Shown: one piece after another, positions 24,171 to 36,376 of the stretch | Layout: every line of letters begins with the position of its first letter | Position numbering within the stretch: position 1 is the first letter of the stretch | Assembly: GCF_036884655.1 (NCBI RefSeq) | Contig: NC_088340.1 | Span: forward strand, 2,184,001 to 2,248,000 | Reading direction: 5' to 3' | From: Musa acuminata AAA Group | Taxonomy: Eukaryota; Streptophyta; Magnoliopsida; Zingiberales; Musaceae | Length of the DNA: 64,000 bases | Notes under the pieces: generated by a model | Told to the model about the DNA's origin: nothing | The model's input: only the letters and a program-made list of their open reading frames with translations | The model's database searches: none | Translations under genes and position numbers: made by a program

Positions 24171-25742
24171 TCACCACAAAATGGTGGTCCGGCGCAACCT
24201 CAATGATTCCATTGTGCTCCATCGTCGATCATGCAGGATATCCACCAGAGTGGCCAACAAATGTTGCTTACCGGTAGGTGACAAATGTTCACCAGCACTG
24301 TCGACGGAAGCTTTGGAATACTTGATCACCATGGAGGACCAACCTATGGTGAACAGTAGGGTGGAAGGCAACCTTTTCTGTAGGTGGTTTATGTAACATA
24401 GTGATTGCATGTCCACCTCGACCTGGCCTTGTTTTAGTTCCAGGGTCAAATTGGAGCACATACCAACTCTCGGTGGGCTTTCCTTTGGCACTGAGGAGGA
24501 GGGATTTCTTTTCTCCTTTCCACTGTTCCTGCCATGGCTCGAGGGAGAAGGTGGCCCCCAAGAACCTCTCCACTATGGCGTTGCCAGCATAACCAGCAAC
24601 AATGACATCCTGGTAGAGAACTCGGAATCAAACCCCAAGAAAGAGAGAAACCCGGTGTTGGGCGGTAACGATGTGAGTGGTATGACACAGTAGATCCCAT
24701 GCAGATGTAGGATTCTGCAATCTGGGTGGAGAAGCATCGCACGCATTTGCACCATTGTTGAACCATGCATGGCCTCTGAAAGTTGGGTGGTCTCAAGACA
24801 TGGCCGCACCATCACGCCACTATGACTTCAAAGGAAGAGAAATGGTGGTAGGCCTCCCCATTGTCTTCCTCGAGATGGCCTGTGCACTCATTAGGGTTTC
24901 GACTTGAGGCACCGAAAAGAATCGACAGCTGCTGAAGAGAAGCGTGAAGACCATCTGGTTTCCAACCACCAGGCTTCTACGTAACTTTTGTACCGAGCCC
25001 CAGTAATAGGATACCCAATCACTGTCGAGACTTAAACCTTTGGTTGCTGCTAATGTGGCAGGCAGCATCCACACAATGGAGTGTAAGAAAGATAATGATG
25101 GCAGTCCGTATACAGCCGAGAGAGCTCAGCCACTCATGGCAATCGTGTTGGTGGAGGCTCTCAAACTAGATAGCAGCTCCTGAAAACAACCTTGAATCCG
25201 AAATGTCCCCAGTGAGGCAACACTGGAGAGAAACATTGGTAGTAATTGCCAGTTCGAATCCCTGAAAGAAAAAGGAAAATACCATACAAGTATGCAGTAT
25301 CATCATGAAACACACTAGCTTCACAGCAACACAGAAAGTGGAGGATACATGTACCTCCATTTCTGATATGACTTTTATTCTCGGACGAGGACCATGTTCC
25401 TATGTTACAAGCATGACAGCATCTGGTGCAAGAACTCTGATGGCAGGTGCAGACACCTGAAACATTTCTGCAAGTGAGATGTAGGTCCTTGATGGTGCAA
25501 TCATGGTAAAGAAGATAAAAGAGGGAACGAGAGCATGGTGGTTTCCAACTCCATATGAACTGTTTTAGTGCCTTGCAGGCCTTCTTCCACTTGGTAGTGT
25601 GGTGCCACCTCACACTCCATGCATGCCTGACATATTTGCACAAGCATGAAATCGTATGTAATGGACATTTACGTGCACCAAAGCAATACAATAGATAAGC
25701 AAGACTCATGGCAAACGATCTGGATATGTTTATTTTGAGCAT
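24171..25742 (-). other. Unresolved region with weak minus-strand open frames
   Basis: The minus strand has a frame open from about 24636 to 24289, with an evenly protein-like composition (LYQDVIVAGYAGNAIVERF, then SLEPWQEQWKGEKKS and ESWYVLQFDPGTK). A second frame is open at 25742-25161 (193 codons, Cys-rich). Neither matches a family I recognise, and I could not join them by convincing splice sites. The DNA is less AT-rich than its surroundings, so it may be a decayed gene, the 3' UTR or exons of a lineage-specific gene, or chance open frames. Confidence 0.25.
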
Positions 25743-26110
25743 TATGATCTCAATCTATCTTTGATGGCATCCTCGGAATGATTTGTCCGTGTGTAATGAA
25801 CGAATCAGAGACAAACCACATGCTAATGTTTCCATCTTCATTGTTCTCGGACATTGTGGTTCACAGAATGCATGTAGTTTGGAAAGAGACTGTTATCACT
25901 ACCTAACGAGCACATCAGGTGATCGACACAAGCTGAGGTTGAGCCATGAGAGTAGCACCTCCCCATCTACAAAGAGGGATGAAAGATTAGCTTAACGGTA
26001 GAAGCTATCAAGGATCTAACATGCCCCTGAACTATTTACACTCTCGGTTCCAAGCTGACTCCCCTCCCTATCAGTTTCACTTTCCTCTCCCTATGCTCTC
26101 TACAGGTCTT
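25743..26110. other. 3' flank of the RopGEF gene
   Basis: No coding sequence was recognised. It probably includes the RopGEF 3' UTR (minus strand, stop at 26111). Confidence 0.5.
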
Positions 26111-28832
26111 TTAATGGCGAGCTGTTGGGCTTCGCAAGTTCTCGAGCTTTTCAATATACGAGAATTTCTTGGTCGTGACGATATTAGGAGGTTTCTTTAT
26201 CTTGGCGCCGTCCTCTAAGCTTTCTGAGTTCTTCTTTTCTGCCTCGGAGTCGGGATCAAAATGCCATCCCATGAAATCCGATAGTGTCATCGAATTAGGT
26301 GCTTCCTTGAGCTTCTCCATCTCTTCTTTCGGATCCAATTTCTTCACCGGTCCAACTTCTGAGTCGGTCAACGATTGCCTTCTACCCGATTTCGCATGGG
26401 ACGGGTCTTGTGTGAGAGAGTCAGCACGAAGGACATCTTCGATTTGCGACATCACAGCGAAAGCCAAGCTCTCTAAGATCCTCGAGTAGCTTTCTAGGAT
26501 CGACTGCCCGACATCCTGCGCAAAGATCAAAACACTTGGGGACATGATGAAGGAGAAGCAAAAGATCGGGCTTGATGCAAGTTTGAGTACTTACTTTGGT
26601 GTATTGGATCTTGCTCGTGTCGAGAGCCGATTGAGGAATTCCAGGGAATCTCTGCTTGATGAGGTGTAAGATGGTCTCGGCTCTCTCTTCAAACTGCTCC
26701 CTCTTCTCCATGCTGACCGCTGAGCCCCAGGATGATTTAGTATCCTTGTTGTGCATCTTTCGCATCCAAATGATGATCGATGCCTCGATTCGGTTTTTGA
26801 GATCGAGGACCTTGTGCTCCGTCGACAGATCCATGGATTCCAGGAATTGGTCAGGGTCGAAGGCATCATCGGTTATGCACCGGTAGATTGCATCCCCGAG
26901 ACTTGCTCTCCCGTTCTGTGATGCATTTAGAAGCATCCAACTCAACACCATACGGTAGAACATCAAATGACCCAACAGGTTTTCTTGGAAATCAGGAAAA
27001 TCTTCGAATCATTAGTAAGATCGAGATATATGTATGATATCAAAAAACAGAGAAAAAGGAATGTGTTGGATCGAAAGTTGGAAATCATAGACTATTAGAG
27101 GAAAAACAGATTCAAGCATCTACCGATGACCAGATGTCACATTCAGTCTCAAATGACACTGATGGAAGTGTCTACCTTTGGTAGGGATTCAATGTAGGCC
27201 TCGGGGACTTCCATTTCCATTAAAACCTGAGCATTAATGGCCATAGCTGCCTTGAGAACTTGGTTGACAGACTCTTTCTGAAATTGCAACCATTTTCTGG
27301 AAACCTCAGAAAGCCCATTTGGAGGAACTTTCACGATCGGAAGCCACCATTTGTCATCACTTCTCTTAGCATTTCCCTTCTCGGACTCATCAGCATCCTT
27401 CGACACGTACCAGAACTCACTGTGGCCTTTGAAGTTGTCAAGATAGCCCTGAGACATCGTAAGAAAGGGAAGACGACAGTGTCAATAGGTGGACAAACTT
27501 TGGCTTTAGGTTGTCTTCGAGAACATGGGTGGACGGTCTTACGATGAGCATTGCATCGAGCTTTCGCAGTGCGGGGATGTTCATTTGAAGATCTCTGCGT
27601 TGCTGAGTTACCATGATCTGTGAGGCAAAATTGTTTCCATGGAAATACTAATTTTTGCATGTTCTGAAAGAAAGGTGTTGGACAAAAAAGAAAAGAAAAG
27701 GAGGCAGTGCTTATATGACCTCCATGTTGGATCCATCCTTTGAGGTTTGACGAGAAGGAACAAATTCTACGATATGATCGGTGACAGATAGAAGCCAATC
27801 GATTTCTTTCCTCCACCTCGTTTTCCTTTCGGCTGCCATGGGTTCGAGGCGCCGTTGCTCGCTGAATACAGAAGCTGCATTAATCAAGAAACAGAAGGAT
27901 CAAAAGATCGGCTTTCGATCATTCAAAAGTCGTGTAATCAGTCCCTGAGTTGGATTTCAATCATCAAGTGGCAGATAGAGTCTATGCGAGAAAGAAACCT
28001 CTCGAAAGAAGAAAATGAAGCGGTTTCCTTGGCTCCTCTGCCTCGATGATAGTTTGCCGAAAAATATAAGCTCTACGGTTAAAATAAGTCAAAAATTTGA
28101 CCTCAATCGAGATCTATCATGCTAATGAAAGAATCATGAGAGCTTTTCATCAAAGATACCAATCGGTAACATTTCATTGCATGGTTAATTAGTAGAATTG
28201 CTTCGATTCAGCGAACTGGGGAAAGGAACTATACCAGCAAGATTGGTGATGGCATTGGACAGAGCAAGAGCTGATGTGACGCCTGTTCCACCGCCCGACA
28301 TGTCTTCACCTAAAAGCAGCTTTGCAAACTTTTCCTTCATTTGGTCCATATCTGCACCGGAAACCAATGATTAGAGGAATGTGTCAAGCGAGATTGATTC
28401 CTCAGCAAACGTATTATTAAATATGTAGAATCTCTTGGTGCCAAATGTGTCAAAGCTTAGCATCTCAATCATACTCTGTAACTGTAGCCAGACTTTCTTC
28501 TACATTCATGTTTTTGCTTCTCTAAGCAGACGTATTAGCCGCAAGATTTCATATTCCTTGACATAGCTAATGAACGTTTTCATGTGGGAATATTGTCATT
28601 CACCTGAAGGTGGCCCGTCACGGCAGCCGCTTTCCCTGCCCAAGCGGGACTTTGGAGCTCTGTCGGACGACCGATCGAGTGCGCAGCCAATCTGCTGCCT
28701 TTCGAGTGAGCGGCCCTCTCCCCGTCCCTGGCTATAGAAGACTGTGCTACCCTCTGCTGCCGTATGAAACATCTCCTCGCCTTGCTCCGGCTTGTTAAGG
28801 CTGTGCCCCCGCCTGAGAAACCGAACCATCAT
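26111..28832 (-). CDS. RopGEF, PRONE-domain ROP/RAC guanine nucleotide exchange factor, 524 aa, 7 exons
   Basis: Exons are 28832-28604, 28351-28235, 27874-27720, 27617-27543, 27448-27176, 26915-26595 and 26515-26111, all GT-AG and in frame. The donor of exon 3 (GTCATA) is weak. The PRONE catalytic domain spans about residues 77-415. It opens with [18 protein letters not shown] and continues with [73 protein letters not shown] and [16 protein letters not shown] proteins exchange GDP for GTP on plant ROP GTPases at the plasma membrane, driving polar growth and receptor-kinase signalling. The N-terminus is variable. The C-terminal tail (about 110 residues, ending near [10 protein letters not shown]) is the autoinhibitory region, targeted by receptor kinases in relatives. 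The start is the first ATG in frame; the frame stays open for about 115 codons upstream without an ATG. The neighbouring divergent HPR2 gene suggests the RopGEF12/13 group. Confidence 0.94.
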
Positions 28833-30503
28833 TCGACTCAGTGATACAAACTTCGACTGCAGAGTGCGCGAGAAGCGCGTAGCAAATCTCCGAGAGGAAG
28901 AGCTGGGGCCAAGAAGCTTTCTTTCCGAATGGAATTTAGTGCGGAGTAATGGTGGAACGCAAAGGTGTGAACTTGATGACTTGGGGGGATCGAGAGAGAG
29001 AAAAGTCGGAGATGGAACCGACGTCAAAGGTGGCAACTTGACAGCTTGAGATGAGATTGAGAGGCAAGGAAGAGACGCAAGGCAACGGCAAGGTGAGAGC
29101 TTTGTTGCCGGGGAATGATGCTCAGGGTGAGAGAATCGAGTGGATGTGGATGGGAGAACGAGGAGGAGGAGGCCCAACTTCCTGATGAGGAGGAAGTGCT
29201 GAGGAAGTCGGGTGGGTTATTTAGCCTCTCCTTTCTGCTATGGTATGTAGCAGTTGAGAAGCAGAGGAGGAGGAGGAGGAGGGGAAAAGGAGAAGTTCCT
29301 GCTTTCTTTTTTTGAGGGGATCAAACGTGGGGTGCATGTTGATTCGAGGAGAACAAGAAGAAGAAGAAGAACCAAGATTGGGAGGACAGTGTTTGTTCAT
29401 CATTATTATTCTTGTCATTATTAGTTTTGGGAGGGAAGGGATGGAACGACGGGTGGCAACAATAGCAGTCGGTTGCCTGTGGCGTGCAAATTTCCCGGGA
29501 AATGCGCCGAATATGATCCTCCTGTTCTTTCTTTCCGTTGTCTCATTGAGCCCAAGAAAAATATAGAACAAAATATATTTAGATGTTGTCCCTAAAAATC
29601 TATGTTGTTTAGCCTCCAATGATGATGACTTGTGATCAGGGATATCTCTAGTCTACTAGATTCTTCACTAAATCTTGTTTAGATTTTGGATTACCTAGTA
29701 AATCTTCACTGGATTAATTGATAATTCACTTGGATGAAGGATGAATGACAATACGTTGGTTAAGATCACTTGAGTTTACGATGCTTCTTTTTGTCTAATT
29801 CCAATAACACAATGCGAATTCAGTTGTACACCATAATATGCTGACTCTTTTTATCTGTTATTATTAATCACCAATTATTATATATATATATGGAGCGACT
29901 ATGACTGTATCCACCTTATTAAGATATGATAGCCCCAATCAAGCTAATGCAACATTAACCAAATTGTGACCAGCAGCCCTTTCCCACATTTGTAGATAGC
30001 AATATTATGTTTAGCATTTGATATTATTGCTCCCAAAACAAAACAAAACAAAACAAAAACAAAAACATGCTCGCTGATGGTTGACGACAGCTCGATGGAT
30101 GATTCTGTCGTTACGCCGTGAAGGAAGCTTCGAGGAAGGAAGGGGTAGAGCGCACGCACCAGCTTTCTTTGTCGGCGTGTGGAAGGAGACCGCAGTCACC
30201 GTCGTTTAGGATTACGTACACTGGGTGGGGTATGGTATACAGAAGAGGGGAGGGCGGCCGGCCGGCCGGCGACGGGTTACGGTGACTAAATTGAGAGGAT
30301 GACGCGCAAAAGGGGTCGAGGGTTTATTGGGTTTTGTCATTTACTAAAAAAGCCCTGTTATTTCCTAATATGAAAGGATAGATGTGTAAAAACACCTGAT
30401 ACGAAGAAACCAATAAAAAGACGAGCTTTTTAGTGCTTGTCGTTGACCTACCTCTCTTGATCCCCACTCACTCTGTTAGGATTACGGGCGGCAGCCGCGG
30501 CGG
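28833..30503. other. Divergent promoter region between RopGEF and HPR2
   Basis: 28833-29300 is GC-rich and should hold the RopGEF 5' leader (minus strand), with GAG-rich runs near 29160-29290. 29560-30100 is AT-rich. A (GGCC)n palindromic run lies at 30256-30270, about 235 bases before the HPR2 start. Both genes are read outward from this 1.7-kb segment. Confidence 0.5.
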
Positions 30504-32882
30504 ATGGAGTCCCTGGGCGTCCTCCTCCCTGTCCCTATGAACGCTTACCTCGAGAGCGAGCTCGCCCGCCGCTACAAGGTCTTCCGTCTCTGGGAATCGC
30601 CTCCCGAGCGCCGCGAGGGCTTCATCCGTGCCAACGCCGCCGCCATTCGGGCGGTCGTCGGCAACTCCAAAGCTGGCGCTGACGCGGACACCATCGACGC
30701 CCTCCCCCGGCTCGAGATCGTTGCCTGCTTCAGCGTTGGCCTCGACAAGGTCGACCTCGCCAAGTGCCGGGAGCGGGGCATCCGGGTCACCAATACGCCC
30801 GACGTCCTCACCGAGGACGTCGCCGACCTCGCCATCGGGCTAGCCATCGCCGTCCTGCGCCGCCTTTGCCAGGCCGATCGGTACGTCCGGAGCGGGGCCT
30901 GGTTGTCCAAGGGGGATTACAAGCTCACCACCAGGGTCAGATGCATCTCCTCCTCTTGCCGTCGTTTCGTAATAATTACACAAAAAATTTTGTCTTGTGA
31001 TGAATTCTGAGAAATGCTTTGCCTGTTGGTAATTTGCCCGTTGGTAGAATATTACTTTAGATCATTAGTCGCTTTATCTTATTAATTACTCGCGATATCT
31101 AATATGTTCTTGTTAGGGTAATGCTTCAGATGACCAGGAGATGTTTTGGTTTTGTCTTCTCCTTCTTTCAGTCTATAACATGTTTGATAGAATGCCTTGC
31201 TGCCATTTGTTCATGCCTTTCGAACTATAGGTTTAGGATCAGATGGTGTAGAAATGGATGATGTATATTTAAGTCCGTTCCAAGTCGTTAAGGGATGTCA
31301 CTCAAACCAGCAATAACATGTTTGAGGATGCCTTTTATCTTTCGCAAGGGCCTGTGACATCTAGTTACTTGCAAACTTGATATGATTATGTTATCTATGC
31401 ATGTTGCTGTTTTGGATTGGACATGCTGATAAAGCCACACTTGATTAAAGGCCTAAAAGTCAATTTGTTCGATCAAGTTCAAGTCCTTCAGATCAAACTA
31501 GGTGTCGCTTGTACCGGTTATGTTTAAGTTTGATTTATTAATTTTTTTTTGTATTTCCACATGAGAAATCTGATATTTGAGGTATTGATTCTGAACCTTG
31601 CGGACAGAAGTTTTAATTATTGATAGCGTCATATTGTGTTCCACACAGAGAGCTCTTTAGATAATGTTTTTTTCACTGTACAGAAGTTTTAAGGTGTGAA
31701 CCAGTTATTGTATGATAGCGTACTAATTACCAAAACCTCTTTGCAGTCTGTATAAGTATTCATGTATACAGCTCTCCAAACCTTGGTGTCCCTAAAACTC
31801 TAAAGAAATATGTTAGCTATTGGAGTTGCAGTAGCCCGGTCTGTGGGAGGGTTGAGATCACGTGATTTAAACATATTGCAGTTATGAAAAGCCCCTATTT
31901 GTTTCTAGGCATTTGAGACCATAGAGGTGTATCTTGTCCTTTGTATGTCTATTGATGGGAGTATATAGTATAAGAGCTACTTTGGACTTTTCACATCTGG
32001 TATATACCTTTTCCATCTCTTTACATTGGTTGATTTCATTTTTATTTTCATTGTCAAACTTTTAAAATTGGGCAATTATTTCCAAACTTCTGTTGCATCA
32101 CAAAGTCGTGTGGAACATTATATAGCATGAGGAATGTTATTGTTCTGAAATTAAGTATTCTCATCAAAGATTCACAATTGGATAGATTTTTCCAAGATTT
32201 TATAACAATGTCATATAATGTGTATCATCGATTTGTGTATAAAAGACAATCTCTATGAGATCTTATTTAGGACTCATCTCAATGAGATAGCTTGTTGGAA
32301 TAACCTCTAAATCAAGGAATCCAATTTGTACATGGCATTGTGACGTTGGTGAATATTTTTTCAAGTTCTTTGAGATTCTTAGCGATATCTTGTTAATGAG
32401 GACAATGTAAAGGCACAAAGTATCATTCATTTCATTTTTTATCATCTCGGGATGCATTGGTGGATTTGAGTCCTTGATTGTAGATGCAGTTTGCATTTAG
32501 CACTATTTCTATACACAGTCAATCTTTTATCCACTTTCTCAATGGCAGAAGCTTGAATTGTGGAGTATTTATATTTGAAGATCTTAGAATCCCGTGTGTT
32601 GCCTTTGGTTGACACGTTCCTTCCAACCATTATAACAGATTATAGTGGCCACAACTGATATCTTCCTCTTTAACATGTCTGATTTATTTGTGCTGGGATA
32701 GTTGTTCCATATGATCTCCTTTCAGACTTCTTTCTGTCAACATGTTCACCATCATAACAACTCATTACAAAATGGTAAACGTTAAGGCATTAACATTCTT
32801 ATAAAGCAATAATTAATTAATTTCAAAAATGACCTCAGTAACATATATTTAAATTATTTTTTAATCTTTTAATAGTTGCAAA

Positions 32883-32930
<48 letters not shown>

Positions 32931-34451
32931 ATTGGCTCACATGAGTCAAATAACTGCTTCTGTGAACTCATGTTTGTTGCACTTTCATCAGGTGTAACTT
33001 TGGCATCATAAGTTAACCTGTCATTTTGCTGCTATTTTTCATTATGAGGTTATGATTAGGCACAATTTTACAGGAATGAAAACATGGAATATGCCTTCTT
33101 CAAGAGTTGCTTCACTATCATTTTCAGCTATTTAAAATTTCTAATTTTATAACTGATCTTTTTAGTTTTAAGATGTTTATCTTCTCTTTTCATCATAAGC
33201 AGAAATGATCTGTTACATACATTTAGAATTTGATATTCTGATGATTTGTAAAACCATCATTTAGAATTGGAACAAAACGGTCCACCACATACACCATAGA
33301 ATAAACAACTATATTCCAAACAGATACCCATGTAAACCACTTTCTGTTGGTCTGTTCAAAGGGTCTTGGCTTGGTCTGTCAAGAGATTTTTGTTTCTTTC
33401 ACAGCATCAAGAAGTTCCTCCATCTTTATGCCTGTATTAAGTCTACCCTCTTTGGGCCCTCTGAAACATGATCATTCCTTGGTCCTCACTTTCCATACTC
33501 GATTTTCTTCTCTTCCATATCAATTTGTTTGCTATGTTTCTTGCTCAAATATTTTGGGTATTGTGGTCTCATAAATGCATTTTAAACCATTTTATATAGA
33601 AAGTTAAAGTGCGTATGGTTTCCATGGACTCCATGCAGATGGTTACTTATAATTTTTTATGGTATTTTCATTTCTATTTCCAATGAAGTTGTTTATCTTG
33701 GTGAGTTGGATTAGGTTATGTCAAAAAGTGGGAGGTGACTTGGAATAAATCCAGTTGAAAGCTTTTGTGGTTTTCAGATTGACATGTATTTCACTTACAA
33801 GACCTGAAATTGAAAGATAAAAATAGTAGAGTTTCTTGTCTATCCATGCTTTTGTGGTGCATTTTTCTCGGGCATATTTCCAGTAACTTCTAATGTAAGA
33901 ATTTGACATCTCACTTTGCTTTTTGTTTGCAGTTCAGCGGTAAAACAATTGGTATCATTGGGCTTGGTAGGATTGGCTTAGCCATTGCCAAGAGAGCGGA
34001 AGCCTTTGGTTGCCCTATCAGCTACTACTCAAGATCAGAGAAGCCGAATACCAATTACAAGTACTACTCTAATCTTGTTGACTTGGCTGCTAATTGCCAT
34101 GTGCTTGTTGTGGCATGCTCACTAACTGAAGAGACCTATCATATCGTCAACCGCGAGGTTCTTGATGCCTTGGGCCCAAAGGGTGTGCTTGTGAACATCG
34201 GGCGAGGTCCGCATGTGGATGAGCCTGAGCTCGTGACCGCGTTGCGCGAGGGTCGCCTCGGAGGGGCTGGCCTCGATGTGTTCGAGCATGAGCCTGATGT
34301 GCCGGAGGAGCTGTTTGGCATGGAGAATGTGGTTCTGGTGCCCCATGTGGGAAGTGGAACGAATGAAACTCGCAATGCAATGGCTGATTTGGTCCTTGGA
34401 AACCTGGAAGCGCATGTGATGAACAAGCCCCTTCTAACTCCTGTCGTCTGA
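30504..34451 (+). CDS. Hydroxypyruvate/glyoxylate reductase, HPR2 (hydroxyphenylpyruvate reductase) type, 316 aa, 2 exons
   Basis: Exon 1 is 30504-30935 and exon 2 is 33933-34451. The intron is 2,997 bases and phase 0, joining KLTTR to FSGKTIG. The protein is a D-2-hydroxyacid dehydrogenase. The NAD(P)-binding motif GLGRIG is at 154-159. The catalytic triad is Arg235 (NIGRG), Glu264 (DVFEHEP) and His282 (PHVGSGT). The short length, the absence of a peroxisomal C-terminus (it ends LLTPVV) and the absence of a transit peptide fit the cytosolic, NADPH-preferring HPR2/HPPR group. That group reduces hydroxypyruvate and glyoxylate leaking from photorespiration, and 4-hydroxyphenylpyruvate in aromatic metabolism. 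Exon 1 is GC-rich at third positions while exon 2 is more balanced, a gradient common in monocots. A polyadenylation signal follows at 34538. Confidence 0.94.
32887..32928. repeat. (GA)n microsatellite in the HPR2 intron
   Basis: About 42 bases of uninterrupted GA in the long intron. Confidence 0.95.
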
Positions 34452-34537
34452 TTTGATGCATAAATAATGTAGTAGAATGAAAGCAGATTGATTCAGTTGG
34501 ACTTACATTGGACCATAGAGGTTCTCTCATGTTCTTC

Positions 34538-34543
34538 AATAAA
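34538..34543 (+). terminator. Polyadenylation signal of HPR2
   Basis: AATAAA 87 bases after the stop codon, followed by AT-rich sequence. It fits a plant near-upstream element, although such hexamers are common in AT-rich DNA. Confidence 0.5.
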
Positions 34544-36376
34544 TAAGAACTATTGTTATGGTGTTCATAATCTTCGATCGGTTCATTTAAGAATGATCTT
34601 TGCCTTGAGCTGTGATACTTTTCTGAGCTTCTTCACCTCTTTGTTTGCCTGTGGTCGATGATCTATGTTAGAAATGACGGTCACTTTGCAGGAAATATTA
34701 GTGTTGTTGAAACAGTCAGTATTTCTTTGAAGCCAAAAGAAGGATATCACATATGCTTCTCTAAATAAGGTCTATCATTACTTGTCACTCACAATATGAT
34801 ACCGGGAAACTTTCCCCAAGTCTTTAATTAAACCAATTGAATCTTAAAAATTAAGATATCTTTAATATCTTTTTTATTTTAAATAAAACATATTTGATTT
34901 TTCCTAAGAATATTTGTCATATCATAAGATGAAAGTGGAAAAAAAATCTTTTATATTCACTCTCTTATTATTATATCTATCATGTTCTTTAGTTGATTTC
35001 GCGAGAAAACAATTTACATTTGGAACAGCACCTACTATTTTCATGATGCCTAAGAAGAGTTCATACCTTTTTCAAATATCCAAAATGCATTCCTATAAAA
35101 AAATAATCTTTTCCCATGGAAACACAAACAACCAAATCGAGGGATCAGCTAAGAGTATTTATGAGTAAAGGCACAATATCTTACTTCATCGGATCGAATC
35201 AAGTTACAGTATCTTAGTTTAGTTTCTAAAAATAGTCCATTCAAAAATATTATAGCCAAAGTTTAGTTATCATAAATCACCATCTATCTTAATTACTAAT
35301 TAAATCATAAATTTTGAAGTTTCACAAAATGATTAATCTGAGAGTTTTCGAATGATTTTGGATGAAATTTAAGATCATTTTACTGTGTTTCATAATAAAG
35401 GATGATAAATCCTCATTTTTTTCACTTAATATTAAATTAATATTTATATTTTAGAAAACCTTATGGTACTTATGTTTATTTATTATAAATAATAATAATA
35501 ATAATAATAATGATGATAATAATAATAATATGTGGTTATAATGTTTTTAAATAAATTTATATTTTTTTATTATTGTATTAAAGCATTATAACTCTATTAA
35601 AAAAAACTATAATAAAGATTTAGTTAGAAAAAAATCCGATGGCTTTGGTGACATGAGGCTGCTAGTTGTTCTTTGAGATGGTAGAATAGCCCAGACATGT
35701 AATTGCATTTGCTTTTGCAGCAAGGTATTGTCTCAATTTTTCTTTTTCTTTTTTTTGATCTTTTTGTGTTTTATTCTCTTGAGGTTAGCTGGTTGTTCTT
35801 GAAACAAAAATGGATTCAATGTATCAGTTGGCTTCCTTAGTGATTGTATTTTTCACATCATAGTAGTCTAGTTCTTATACTGTGTTTTAGTTCTTCTTTT
35901 TGAAATAAAAGACCGAAGATGACAGAATTTTTTAAAACTTTTCCGAAAATCTAGAATCTGCGGTGCTAATAATTCTAATGAAAATGCATTTTCAACTTAC
36001 TACGAGGCTTTTCCAATAAATCATGTACGGTAGGTATCCTTACTACAGACACATTTGTTCTTGTAGACTGTATTAACCTCATTATGAGAACAAAAAAACA
36101 AAACAATGTCCGAAGAAAAATTTGTAGCTAATTCTGCTGCTAAATTAACAACAAGCCCAGATAAGAAACATGCATTAGCAAATTACTGGATAACTCATCA
36201 AGCACCACGATCACGGTAGTTTCGGAGAAGTTTTATGGATTAATTAGCTGAAACAATTGTAAAGCATTTCTTTTATCAGTAATGATACTTACCAGAACAA
36301 AGCAAGAGTTTGGTGAAACCAGCTATATATATAAGCTAAAGCCGGAGAAAAGATGAAGGAGAATCGTACACGGTCT
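34544..36376. other. AT-rich intergenic DNA
   Basis: AT-rich, with an (AAT)n-type stretch near 35490-35530. No gene recognised. The distal end should contain the 3' UTR of the PPR gene (minus strand). Confidence 0.5.

Noticed and set aside
25248..25266. tRNA-like T-loop (GTTCGAATCC)
   Set aside because: The flanking bases do not form the 5-bp T stem, and no acceptor, D or anticodon arms are found at the right distances.
25161..25742. A 193-codon Cys-rich minus-strand protein
   Set aside because: No recognisable domain, no paired exons and an irregular Cys pattern. It is mentioned only as part of an unresolved region, not called as a gene.
30256..30270. GGCC repeat as a regulatory palindrome
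   Set aside because: It is simply a short simple-sequence run; nothing links it to a known binding factor.
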